This document shows positions 15,897-25,900 of a stretch of DNA of 64,000 nucleotides, piece by piece. The number at the start of each line of letters is the position of its first letter. Position 1 is the stretch's first letter. The notes beneath the pieces are model-generated. The model was given only the letters and a program-made list of their open reading frames with translations, searched no databases and was not told where the DNA came from. This DNA is from Thalassolituus sp. UBA1087 (GTDB lineage: Bacteria > Pseudomonadota > Gammaproteobacteria > Pseudomonadales > Oceanobacteraceae). The stretch lies in contig DCCG01000029.1 in NCBI GenBank assembly GCA_002314145.1, forward strand, positions 1 through 64,000, read 5' to 3'. Both the position numbers and the translations under genes were made by a program.

Positions 15897-18800
15897 ATGA
15901 CATTGAAGAATATTTTTCTAAAGCCCGTTGACCGCCCCATTGAAGGCGTTATCAAAGCCGACGATGAAGCCAGTCTTCGCCTCGAAATTGAAGAATACGT
16001 ACTGACCAACGAAGTCGAGAAGCGTCTCGAAGAGTTCCTGGACGCCTACAATAACTACGAAGGGGCGAACGGGGTCTGGGTATCCGGCTTCTTCGGCTCG
16101 GGTAAGTCACACCTGCTTAAGATGCTGGCGCTTCTGCTTGAAAACCGCGAGATGGACGGTGCTACAACCCTGGACCTGTTCCTTCCCAAATGCAGCGAGA
16201 ATGAAATTCTCCGGGGCGACCTGAAACGAGCTGTCTCAATTCCGGCGAAGAGCATTCTGTTCAACATCGATCAGAAAGCCGATGTCATCAGCAAAACCCA
16301 GATCGATGCGCTTCTGGCCGTGTTCGTTAAAGTCTTTGACGAAATGTGCGGTTACTACGGCAAACAAGGGCACATTGCCCAGTTTGAGCGCGATCTGGAC
16401 GGCCGTGGCCTGTACGAACAATTCAAAGTCGAGTACGAGGCCATCGCCGGCCGCCCCTGGCAGAAAGGCCGGGAGCAAGCCCTTCTGGAAGGCCCGAATA
16501 TTGCCAAAGCCTACGCCGCTGTGACCAGTGGCGACCCGCAGTCGGCAGCGGGCATTCTGGACAAGTACCGCAGCGAATACCGCGTTTCAATTGAGGACTT
16601 CGCGGACAATGTGAATGCCTATATCGAGAAGCAGGCAAAAGAGGGTGGCCACAAAGAGTTCCGCCTGAACTTTTTTGTGGACGAGGTCGGCCAGTACATT
16701 GCCGACAACACCAAGCTGATGACCAACCTGCAAACCATTGCCGAGAGCCTCGCCACTAAGTGTCGGGGCCGGGCCTGGATTATCGTCACCGCCCAGGAAG
16801 AGATGAAAAACGTGGTTGGCGAAATGGGCAAGCAGCAAGGTAACGATTTCTCGAAAATTCAGGCGCGTTTCAATAACCGCATGAAACTGTCCAGTGCCGA
16901 TGTAGCGGAAGTGATCCAGAAGCGCCTGCTGACCAAAACCGAAGAGGGCGTTAACCAGCTGTCAGATCTTTACCACGATCAATCCAATAATTTTAAAACG
17001 CTCTTCGATTTTTCGGATGGTTCGGCTACCTATCGGAATTTCCGGGATCGCGACCACTTCATCCACAGTTATCCCTTTATCCCCTACCAGTTCGCGCTGT
17101 TCCAATCGGCGATCCAGAATCTGTCCCAGCACAACGCCTTTGAAGGTAAGCACAGCTCTGTTGGTGAGCGCTCCATGCTAGGGGTTTTCCAGCAGGTGGC
17201 CATCCACATCGGCAACCATGAGGTGGGCCAACTGGCCACCTTTGACCTGATGTTTGAAGGCATCCGCTCTGCACTGAAATCACAAATACAGCGGGCGATT
17301 ATTCAGGCCGAGAACCACCTCGATAATGCCTTCGCCATTCGTCTGCTGAAGGCCCTGTTCCTGGTCAAATACGTCAAGGAATTCAAGCCCACGGTGCGCA
17401 ACCTTTGCGTGCTGATGCTGGATGCCTTCGATCAGGATCTGCCGGCACTTCGCACCAAGGTCGAGGAGGCCCTGAGCCTTCTGGAGCAACAGACCTACAT
17501 ACAGCGCAACGGCGACCAGTACGAGTACCTGACGGACGAGGAAAAGGACGTCGAGCAGGAGATCAAGAACACAGAGGTCGAATCATCGGACGTGGCTGAC
17601 GAGCTGGAAAAGATCGTTTTCGACTTTGTCATCAAGCAGCGCAAAATCCGCTATGACGCAGGCTCCTCCCAGAACCAGGGGCAAGACTACTCCTATTCGC
17701 GCAAACTGGATGATCGTCTGCATGGGCGTGAATACGAACTCTCGATCAATGTCATCAGCCCGTTCCACGAGCATACCGACAATGAGCAAATGCTCCGTAC
17801 AGCCTCAACCTATAAGGCGGACGAGCTCTTCGTGCTCATGCCGTCGGACGAGCGCCTGGTGCGTGATCTGCTCATGTTCAAGCGCACCGAGAAGTACATC
17901 AAACAGAATATCTCTGTTACCCAGCAGGAAGCTGTCAAGCGGATCCTGAATGATAAAGGCTTCCAGAACCGTGAGCGCGAGGCCAGGCTCCGGCAGCAGG
18001 TTCAGACCCTCATTGGCAAGTCCAAATTGCTCATTGGCGGCGCCGATGTGGAAGTGGCGAATGAGGACCCCCAGACCCGCATTATCCGGGGCTTCCATGA
18101 GCTGATTTCACGGGCTTACCCCAACCTCCGCATGTTGCGCGGCGTTTCCTACACGGAAAACGACATCAACAATTGCCTCAACCGTACAGACGATGGCCTT
18201 TTCGGTAACGACGCCACGGCCCTGGCGGAATCCGAGCAGGAAGTGCTGGCGTTCATTCAGAGCAACAACCGGGGCGGTGTCCGTACCACCCTCAAGGGCT
18301 TGCTGGAAAAATTCGAACGCAAACCCTACGGCTGGTATTACGCCGCGATTCTCTGCACCCTGGCCAACCTGTGTGCCCGTGGCAAGGTGGAGGTTCGTCT
18401 CGACGGTAACATCCTGGAGGACAGCGAGCTGGAGCGCGCCCTGCGCAACACTCACGGCCACGGCAACGTGGTGCTGGAACCACAGATTGAGTTCACCGCC
18501 TCTCAGGTCCGAGCCCTCAAGTCGTTCTACGAGGACTTCTTCGACAGCCCGCCCCGCAGCAGCGAAGCCAAAGCCCTGGGTAAAGAGGCTGGCGAAGCCT
18601 TTCAGGACATGTTCCACGACCTGGATCGGCGGATAGCGCAGGTCGATCAGTACCCGTTTCTCAATGCTTTGAAGCCGGCCCTGGAGACGCTGAAAGAGGT
18701 CGCCGGAAAGCCCTACACCTGGCACCTGACGGAATTGGGCAAGCAGGAAGACCAGCTGCTGGGCCTGAAAGAGGATGTCATCGACCCCATCCGCAAGTTT

Positions 18801-19478
18801 ATGGGCGGTTCACAAAAAGACATCTACAACCAGGCTCGGTCCTTCCTGCAGAGCCAGGAGCCCAACTTTATCTATGTGTCCGGGGATGAGATCGAGCAGA
18901 TCCGCACCATCCTGAACGACCCTAACTGCTACAAGGGAAATCGCATTCAGCAGCTGAAGGGCCAATTGGACAGTCTACAGAGCCGCATCGACGAGAAAGT
19001 GCAGCAAACCCGCTCCCAGGCAGAAACGTCCCTAAAGACCATGCAAGAACGCATGCAAAGCATGGATGAGTATCAGTCCCTGCCGGAGCCGCGCCAGGAT
19101 GAGCTCAACAAACCGTTCCGGGATCTGGTCGATTATATCGGGCAGGAGCGCCTGATTGCCGTGATCAAGGACCGGACCCGATACTTTGAAGAAGAGGGCT
19201 ACCAGAAGCTGCTGGGCAAAATGGTGGCGCTGGCCAATCAGAAATCAGCACCGGCAGACGACCCCGATCAGCCCCCAGGTGGGCAGAGTGAAGACCTGCA
19301 CGACAGGGGGCCTCACGAGATCAAGGAATCGCCCGCGGACTACGTTCACACCCGCAACCTCCGTGTCGCGTTCGACAAGGCCTGGCTGGCCGACGAGGGG
19401 GATGTGGACCGCTATCTGAATGCCCTGCGCGAGGCCCTGCTGGTTGAAGTCCAGCAAGGCCGCAAGGTCCAGATCTAA
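15897..19478 (+). CDS. brxC: BREX ATPase BrxC
   Basis: This 1193-aa P-loop protein is the large ATPase of type I BREX (PglY-like). Walker A is VSGFFGSGKSHLLKML (about 62-77) and the Walker B region is LNFFVDEVGQYI (about 257). The long C-terminal half is helical with coiled-coil stretches (about 1015-1080). BrxC is required for both methylation and phage restriction in studied systems. The start ATG 15897 has AAGGGAAAG upstream. Length matches the family (~1200 aa), and no frameshift is seen. Confidence 0.95.
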   Translation: MTLKNIFLKPVDRPIEGVIKADDEASLRLEIEEYVLTNEVEKRLEEFLDAYNNYEGANGVWVSGFFGSGKSHLLKMLALLLENREMDGATTLDLFLPKCSENEILRGDLKRAVSIPAKSILFNIDQKADVISKTQIDALLAVFVKVFDEMCGYYGKQGHIAQFERDLDGRGLYEQFKVEYEAIAGRPWQKGREQALLEGPNIAKAYAAVTSGDPQSAAGILDKYRSEYRVSIEDFADNVNAYIEKQAKEGGHKEFRLNFFVDEVGQYIADNTKLMTNLQTIAESLATKCRGRAWIIVTAQEEMKNVVGEMGKQQGNDFSKIQARFNNRMKLSSADVAEVIQKRLLTKTEEGVNQLSDLYHDQSNNFKTLFDFSDGSATYRNFRDRDHFIHSYPFIPYQFALFQSAIQNLSQHNAFEGKHSSVGERSMLGVFQQVAIHIGNHEVGQLATFDLMFEGIRSALKSQIQRAIIQAENHLDNAFAIRLLKALFLVKYVKEFKPTVRNLCVLMLDAFDQDLPALRTKVEEALSLLEQQTYIQRNGDQYEYLTDEEKDVEQEIKNTEVESSDVADELEKIVFDFVIKQRKIRYDAGSSQNQGQDYSYSRKLDDRLHGREYELSINVISPFHEHTDNEQMLRTASTYKADELFVLMPSDERLVRDLLMFKRTEKYIKQNISVTQQEAVKRILNDKGFQNREREARLRQQVQTLIGKSKLLIGGADVEVANEDPQTRIIRGFHELISRAYPNLRMLRGVSYTENDINNCLNRTDDGLFGNDATALAESEQEVLAFIQSNNRGGVRTTLKGLLEKFERKPYGWYYAAILCTLANLCARGKVEVRLDGNILEDSELERALRNTHGHGNVVLEPQIEFTASQVRALKSFYEDFFDSPPRSSEAKALGKEAGEAFQDMFHDLDRRIAQVDQYPFLNALKPALETLKEVAGKPYTWHLTELGKQEDQLLGLKEDVIDPIRKFMGGSQKDIYNQARSFLQSQEPNFIYVSGDEIEQIRTILNDPNCYKGNRIQQLKGQLDSLQSRIDEKVQQTRSQAETSLKTMQERMQSMDEYQSLPEPRQDELNKPFRDLVDYIGQERLIAVIKDRTRYFEEEGYQKLLGKMVALANQKSAPADDPDQPPGGQSEDLHDRGPHEIKESPADYVHTRNLRVAFDKAWLADEGDVDRYLNALREALLVEVQQGRKVQI

Positions 19479-19518
19479 GCGTGCCGAACCGTCTAATCGG
19501 TCAAAGTTGGGGATAGCC

Positions 19519-21189
19519 ATGCACGAAGCCGAACAGGAAATCCAGGCGCTCATTCGCGGCGGCGAAAGCCTTGCCGTCGAGTTCAAAAGCGACGTCAAAA
19601 GCCTGCCGGACCGGGATCTGGTAGCTGCGGTGGTGGCCCTGGCCAACACCGAGGGCGGCGACCTGTTCCTGGGCGTTGAAGACGATGGCACCCCGACTGG
19701 GCTGCATGCCAATCACCGCAACCTCGCCGGCCTGCCCGCGCTGATTGCCAACAAGACCATTCCCTCGCTGGCTGTGCGCGTTGAGTCCCTGGAGCTGGAC
19801 GGGCAACCTATTGCCAGGATCCAGGTGCCCAAGTCCCGGCAGCTGGTGTCCACTTCGGATGGCCTGCTGCAACGTCGGCGCCTGAGAATGGACGGCACTC
19901 CAGAGGCTGTGCCCTTCTACCCCCATGAGTTTGTTCAGCGCCAGTCAAGCTTGGGGGTAACGGACCCCTCGGCCTTGCCGGTGGAAAACCTCGCGGTTGA
20001 GGACCTGGACCCGATTCAGCGCATCCGCATCCGCAACGCCATCAAGAAGTACGGTGGCGACCAGAGCCTGATGCCCCTGGCGGATGATGAGCTGGACGGC
20101 GCCCTGGGGCTGACTGTGAGCGTGGGAGGCATGCGCCGCCCTACGGTTGCAGGCCTGTTGCTGCTAGGGAGTGAGATGCAGCTCCGGCAACACCTACCCT
20201 CCCACGAGGTAGCCTTCCAGGTGCTGCGCGGTACCGATGTGCTGGTCAACGAGTTCTACCGCAAACCGCTGCTGGAGACGTTTGAAGAGGTCGAAGTGCT
20301 GTTCCGCGCCCGGGTGGAGGAAGAGGAGATTCAGGTCGGGCTGTTTCGCGTGCCCATCCCCAACTTCGACCGTCGAGCCTTCCGGGAAGCCTTCGTAAAC
20401 GCCCTGGTTCACCGCGACTACAGCGCCCTGGGTGCCGTGCACGTCAAACTGGACGACGACGGCCTGAGCATCAGCAATCCCGGTGGTTTTGTGGAGGGCG
20501 TCAACCTGGACAACCTGCTGGTGGCTGACCCTCGCTCCCGTAACCCATTGCTGGCTGACATCATCAAGCGCATTGGCCTGGCCGAACGCACTGGCCGAGG
20601 CATCGACCGGATCTTCGAGGGTATGCTCCGCTACGGGCGCACCGCCCCCGACTACTCCATGTCGTCCGCTCACACCGTCTCCGTGCGCATGAGCGCAGCG
20701 GACGCGGACGCCGAATTCCTGCGGATGATCGTCGAGCGTGAGGAACAGACCGGCGCCGCCATGCCCATCGACAGCCTGATCATCCTGTCCCGGCTGCGCA
20801 ATGAGCGGCGCTTAAGAACGGCGGACCTGGCCAAATCCGTGCAAAAGCCCGAAACCGTGGTCCGGGGCACCCTGGAAAAGCTGGTGGAAGCAGGCATGGT
20901 GGAAGCCCACGGCACCGGCAAGGGCCGCACTTACACCCTGAGCGCCAAGGTTTACCGGGGGGCGGGACAGAAGGCGGCCTACGTTCGCCAGGCGGGGTTC
21001 GATGCCATCCAACAGGAGCAGATGGTGCTGAATTTCATCGATACCCACGGCAGCATCAAACGAGCGGATGCCGCTGATCTGTGCCATATCAGCCCTTTCC
21101 AAGCCACTCGGCTGCTCAACCGCTTGAAAGACAAGGGTGTGATACGCCCGGTAGGCCAGGGGAAGGGGACTCGATATGAGCGAAGCTGA
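19519..21189 (+). CDS. AlbA_2-domain ATP-binding protein with HTH
   Basis: The 556-aa protein has an N-terminal Schlafen/AlbA_2 domain (EFKSDVKSLPDRDLVAAVVA, then NTEGGDLFLGVEDDG), a central GHKL/HATPase_c_4-like region (FVNALVHRDYSALGAVHV, then ISNPGGFVEGVNLDNLL and ERTGRGIDRIFEGM), and two C-terminal winged-helix segments (LRTADLAKSVQKPETVVRGT; IKRADAADLCHISPFQATRL). ATG 19519 fits the family start and lies 40 bp after brxC. Such proteins often accompany BREX and other defence loci; the role may be regulatory or an added effector. Confidence 0.85.
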   Translation: MHEAEQEIQALIRGGESLAVEFKSDVKSLPDRDLVAAVVALANTEGGDLFLGVEDDGTPTGLHANHRNLAGLPALIANKTIPSLAVRVESLELDGQPIARIQVPKSRQLVSTSDGLLQRRRLRMDGTPEAVPFYPHEFVQRQSSLGVTDPSALPVENLAVEDLDPIQRIRIRNAIKKYGGDQSLMPLADDELDGALGLTVSVGGMRRPTVAGLLLLGSEMQLRQHLPSHEVAFQVLRGTDVLVNEFYRKPLLETFEEVEVLFRARVEEEEIQVGLFRVPIPNFDRRAFREAFVNALVHRDYSALGAVHVKLDDDGLSISNPGGFVEGVNLDNLLVADPRSRNPLLADIIKRIGLAERTGRGIDRIFEGMLRYGRTAPDYSMSSAHTVSVRMSAADADAEFLRMIVEREEQTGAAMPIDSLIILSRLRNERRLRTADLAKSVQKPETVVRGTLEKLVEAGMVEAHGTGKGRTYTLSAKVYRGAGQKAAYVRQAGFDAIQQEQMVLNFIDTHGSIKRADAADLCHISPFQATRLLNRLKDKGVIRPVGQGKGTRYERS

Positions 21190-21311
21190 TAAAATACGTG
21201 CGGCGCACGAAAAATACGAGCGGATACGAGCGCCGCGCGTATTTCCGCGTGCAAGTGAGGGCAGTGGCCGACCGGGTGCTGGATCAGGGGATAGTGAACA
21301 ATCGGGAAGTA

Positions 21312-22481
21312 ATGATGATAGACCGGCTTGAACTCAAAAACTTTACGTCATTCGGTGATCTGGACATCGATTTCTCATCCAAGATCAACGTGATCATTGG
21401 CGAAAACGGTACCGGCAAAACACACTTGCTCAAGGCGGCCTATGGGCTTTGTGCCGGCGCATCGTTTTTCAAGAGCAAGCCGGATCTCGGTAAAGCCGAG
21501 CTCGAAGCGGCATTGACTGCCAAGTTTTTGCGCCTGTTCATGCCGCTGGATAACAAGCTCGGGAAGATGCACCTCCATGGGGCCAGGGAACACGCCACTT
21601 TAACCGCACAGTTTGCAGAAGGGCAGAAGGTCAACGCGACCTTTTTCAACAACTCCTCTGAGCTTTCGATCAAGAATTCACAAAGCTACGCCAAGTACCG
21701 AGCAGAGCCGGTGTTCATCCCAACCAAAGAGGTGCTCTCTCTGGTCAAGGGCATGGCCGACGAAACTCACGACCAGAAAACGGTCGAGCTGATATTCGAT
21801 GATGGCTACGTCGATCTTGCCAAGGCCCTGACCAAATCCAGTGATGAAGACCTGGACGCGCGAATCAACGAAGATCCGAGGTTGAATTCGATCATTCCGC
21901 AATTGGTCAGTCTTATTGGTGGGCGCTATCAATGGGAAAACGGCGGGTTCTGCTTCCAGCCGGGTGAATATCGGGAAAAGCCCTCTCCTAAACGAACCAA
22001 TTCCAAGTCCGCCCAAGCGTATCAGGACTCCACCGTGACGGAGTTCGTCGCAGAAAGCGGTCGTCAGTACTCCAGCAGCATGACAGCGGAAGGCTTCAGA
22101 AAGATCGGTATTCTGCACAGGTTGCTAAGTAACGGCGTGCTGTCTCCTGGTTCCAGTGGCCCCCTGTTCTGGGACGAACCAGAATCCAATATGAACCCCA
22201 AGCTGATGAAGCTGCTTGTTCAGGTTCTTCTGGAGCTCGCTCGAAATAACCAGCAGGTCATTCTCGCCACCCATGATTATGTACTGCTCAAATGGTTTGA
22301 CCTCCTGGCCCGCCCAGGGCAGGGAGATCATATTCGCTTCCATGCACTGGTCAACAAAGGTGGCCAAGTCACTATTCAATCAGCGGATAGCTATAAAGAG
22401 CTGGATAACAATGCCATAGCGAACACATTCAATGATCTGTATGACGAAGAGATCAAGCGCTCGCTCGGGGGTAAGACATGA
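21312..22481 (+). CDS. ABC-type AAA ATPase embedded in BREX
   Basis: This 389-aa SMC/RecF-like ATPase starts MMIDRLELKNFTSFGDLDID. Walker A is IIGENGTGKTHLLKAAYG (about 26-43), Walker B is LFWDEPESNMNP (about 285) and the H-loop is VILATHDYVLLKW (about 316). ATG 21312 or 21315 begins the conserved fold; the frame continues upstream to 21198 but overlaps an AT/CG repeat-like leader. It overlaps the next gene by 4 bp, indicating an obligate pair with the small PD-(D/E)xK-like protein. ATPase-nuclease pairs of this shape act as abortive-infection systems; that function here is inference. Confidence 0.82.
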   Translation: MMIDRLELKNFTSFGDLDIDFSSKINVIIGENGTGKTHLLKAAYGLCAGASFFKSKPDLGKAELEAALTAKFLRLFMPLDNKLGKMHLHGAREHATLTAQFAEGQKVNATFFNNSSELSIKNSQSYAKYRAEPVFIPTKEVLSLVKGMADETHDQKTVELIFDDGYVDLAKALTKSSDEDLDARINEDPRLNSIIPQLVSLIGGRYQWENGGFCFQPGEYREKPSPKRTNSKSAQAYQDSTVTEFVAESGRQYSSSMTAEGFRKIGILHRLLSNGVLSPGSSGPLFWDEPESNMNPKLMKLLVQVLLELARNNQQVILATHDYVLLKWFDLLARPGQGDHIRFHALVNKGGQVTIQSADSYKELDNNAIANTFNDLYDEEIKRSLGGKT

Positions 22482-22975
22482 CTCTTCTCTCTGAGGATGA
22501 CCTGGAATTCGATTTCAGCGATGCGATTGATGCCGTCCGCTTTGATGACGACGCACTACATGGGCAAAGCACCATGAAGCGAGTTGATTTTATTGCGGAG
22601 TATGAGGATCGCTTCGTTTTTGTGGAAGTAAAAGACCCTGACAACCCTGTCGCGGCCAATCCTGAAGCATTCAGACAAAAGCTCGTCAGTGGCAATTTAA
22701 TACCGGATTTAGCCGGGAAGTATAGAGACAGCCTCTGGTTCCGAGCCCTCAGCGGTAAGGTGGGAAAACCAGTTCATTATGTCGTCCTGCTTTCCATGGC
22801 CGCTCTCGATCCCGCATTGCTGCTCGCCAAACAAGATCAGCTGCACCGCTGCCTGCCGTTGAATCACAAAGACTGGTCTCTGCCGTTTGCACAGGCGTGC
22901 GTAATTCTCAACCTGGACCAGTACAAGAAACAATTTGGAACCCATACCGTCCGCAGAATAAGTGCGGGAGCCTAA
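22478..22975 (+). CDS. Small PD-(D/E)xK nuclease-like protein
   Basis: A 165-aa protein of no named family that I know. It shows Asp37 in KRVDFIAEYEDRFVFVEVKD followed by Glu50-Val-Lys52, the spacing and beta-hairpin context of a PD-(D/E)xK endonuclease core. A preceding acidic helix (SEDDLEFDFSDAIDAV) could hold the helical Glu. It is translationally coupled to the ATPase upstream (ATGA overlap) and ends 3 bp before pglX. It is probably the nuclease partner of that ATPase; catalytic activity is inferred, not proven. Confidence 0.6.
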   Translation: MTLLSEDDLEFDFSDAIDAVRFDDDALHGQSTMKRVDFIAEYEDRFVFVEVKDPDNPVAANPEAFRQKLVSGNLIPDLAGKYRDSLWFRALSGKVGKPVHYVVLLSMAALDPALLLAKQDQLHRCLPLNHKDWSLPFAQACVILNLDQYKKQFGTHTVRRISAGA

Positions 22976-22978
22976 TTC

Positions 22979-25900
22979 ATGGAAACATCGAAACTTAAAA
23001 AATTCGCCCAATTCGCTCGCCGCAGCCTCCTCGAACAGGTTACAGCCAAGCTCAAACTAGTACTCGCCGATGAGAGTCCCGCCCGGAGAGAAAGGCCACA
23101 GGCGATTAAAAAGCTGGAAGAGGCGGTAACCGACCAAGGCAAAGAGCAGGTTATCGAGCGGGTGGCCTACATCTGGTTCAACCGCTTCTGCGCCCTGCGT
23201 TTTATGGACGTGAATCGTTACAACCGCATTGGCATTGTTTCCCCTGCTGAGGGGCAGTTTCAGCCCGAGATCCTGGCGGATGCCAAAATGGGCCATATCG
23301 ATGAAGAAATGGTGTCGGAGTCAACCCGTCAAAAGATCTTCGCTCTGCTGGACGGCAAAACACCCAGTCAGGATCCGCAGGGGGAAGCCTATCGCCTACT
23401 GGTCGTAGCTGCCTGTAACTACTGGTACAGCGCAATGCCGTTCTTGTTCGAGCGTATTGACGACTACACCGAGCTTTTGATGCCGGATGATCTGCTCTCA
23501 GGCAACTCAATCCTGGCCTATACCCGCGAGGCCATGACGCCGGATGCCTGTGAAGATGTCGAGGTTATTGGCTGGCTGTATCAGTTCTATATCTCCGAGA
23601 AGAAAGACCAAGTATTTGCTGATCTCAAGAAGAACAAGAAGGTTACTCCCGAGAATATCCCGGCGGCGACCCAGCTGTTCACGCCGCACTGGATTGTCCG
23701 ATATTTAGTGGAAAACTCTCTGGGACGCCTCTGGATGCTCAACCGTCCCAACTCCGGCTTGATCGAGCAGATGGATTACTACATCAAGCCGGAAGATCCA
23801 GAGACCGACTTCCTGCGGATCAATAGCCCGGAAGAGATCAAGATCTGTGACCCGGCCTGCGGCTCGGGACACATGCTGACGTATGCATTCGATCTGCTGT
23901 ATGCGATTTATGAGGAGGAAGGCTACGAACCTGCCGATATTCCGGCCAAGATTCTGACCCATAACCTGTACGGCATTGAGATCGACGAGCGTGCCGGCGA
24001 GCTGGCCGCCTTCGCACTGACAATGAAGGCACGGGCCAAGCAGCGACGGTTCTTTCGTAAGCCAGTTCAGCCCAATATTTGTGTGCTGGAGAGTGTGCGC
24101 TTCGACGAGGGTGAGCTAAAGGAATACATGGACTTTGTCGGGCGTGATCTGTTCACCGCTCCGCTGCAAACTACCCTGCGCCAGTTCGAAGAAGCCGACA
24201 ACTTCGGCTCTCTGATTCGTCCCGATGTCACCGACGTGGAGGGTATGTTCAGGATTCTGGAATCAAAGAACGTCTCCGGGCAGCTGTTTATCAGCATGAC
24301 CCATCAGAAGGTGCTGCAAGCCCTGCGACAGTCCGATTACTTGAGTCCCAAATACCATGTGGTGATTGCTAATCCGCCCTATATGGGCGGGGGCGGTATG
24401 AATGGCCGATTGAAGGTTTTTGCTCAAGACAATTACAAGGCAAGTAAATCGGATCTGTTTGCGATGTTTATTGAGCGCAATCTTGATCTTGGGACTGCAA
24501 GTTCTTTTGTTGCAATGATAACCATGCAAAGCTGGATGTTCTTGACTTCATTTGAAAATTTACGAACCAAGCTGTTAAATCAACAAACTCTCATTTCATT
24601 AGCTCATTTGGGGCCGCGTGCATTCGACAGCATAGGAGGCGAAGTTGTTTCTACGGTTGCGTTTGTGCTGAAGAACGCCTCTGACAAGGCTTACAAGTCC
24701 TCAAATGTTCGCCTAGTTGAAGGACGAAATGAACAAGAAAAGATGCGTCTTTTTGCCAAAGCTATAAAAGGCGAAATGCCAGAAATTTGCCATCTCGCTT
24801 CTGCTATCGACTTCAAAAAAATACCAGGAAGTCCATTCGCCTATTGGGCGAGTGAGCGGATCAAAGATGCTTTTAATAGACCAAAGATTGAGTCTCTAAC
24901 AATTTCAGATGGTCAAACAAAAACAGGTGACAACGACAAATACCTAAGATGTCTCTGGGAAGTTAACGCTTCATCAATAGGTGTAGATAATAAATGGGTT
25001 AAGCATCCAAAGGGCGGTGGTTTTCGCCGTTGGTATGGAAATGTTGATAATCTAATTGATTGGTCTGAGACAGCGAGAAAACATTATCGGAGTGACCGCG
25101 TTGCTAGGATATTGCCAGAATACTTATGGTGGAAAAAAGGCTTTTGTTGGACGCTTATAACAACCGGAAAACAGTCATTTAGGATTGTCAGTAATGACGA
25201 GATATTTAATCTCGCGGCTCCAACTTTGTTTCCAAAAAACGAAACAAACCTATTTCTATTGTTAGGTTTGGTAAATACTCCAATAACGGAATACATTACA
25301 AAATTGATGAATCCGACGATCAACATGAACGTCGGTGAGATTCAAAGCATCCCTTTAGTCGACGTTGATAAAAACGCAGTAGATGGCATCGTTAAATCCT
25401 TGGTGGATCTTTCGGGTGAAGATTGGAACTCCTACGAAACATCCTGGAACTTCACTATCCTTCCGGTGCTAAATCCCGACTACCGTCAGACAGCTCTAAA
25501 GGCCACCTACCAGAAGCTCCGCGAACACTGGCGGGAGATGACACTGGAGATGCAGCGGCTGGAGCAAGAAAATAACCGCATCTTTATTGAAGCCTACGGT
25601 CTGCAGGATGAGCTGGATGAAGAGGTTGACCTCAATGAAATCACCCTGACCTGCAACCCGCACTATCGCTACGGCGGCGACAAGAGCGAGGACGAGCTGG
25701 AGGCGCTGCTGCTGGCCGACACCATGCGCGAGCTTGTCTCCTACGCCGTGGGCTGCATGTTCGGTCGCTATGCGCTGGACAAACCGGGTCTCGTCCTGGC
25801 CAATCAGGGCGAGACCATCGAGGACTACCTGAAGCAGATCCCAGAGCCGAGCTTCCCGGCGGATGATGACAATGTCATCCCCATGCTCGATGGTGACTGG

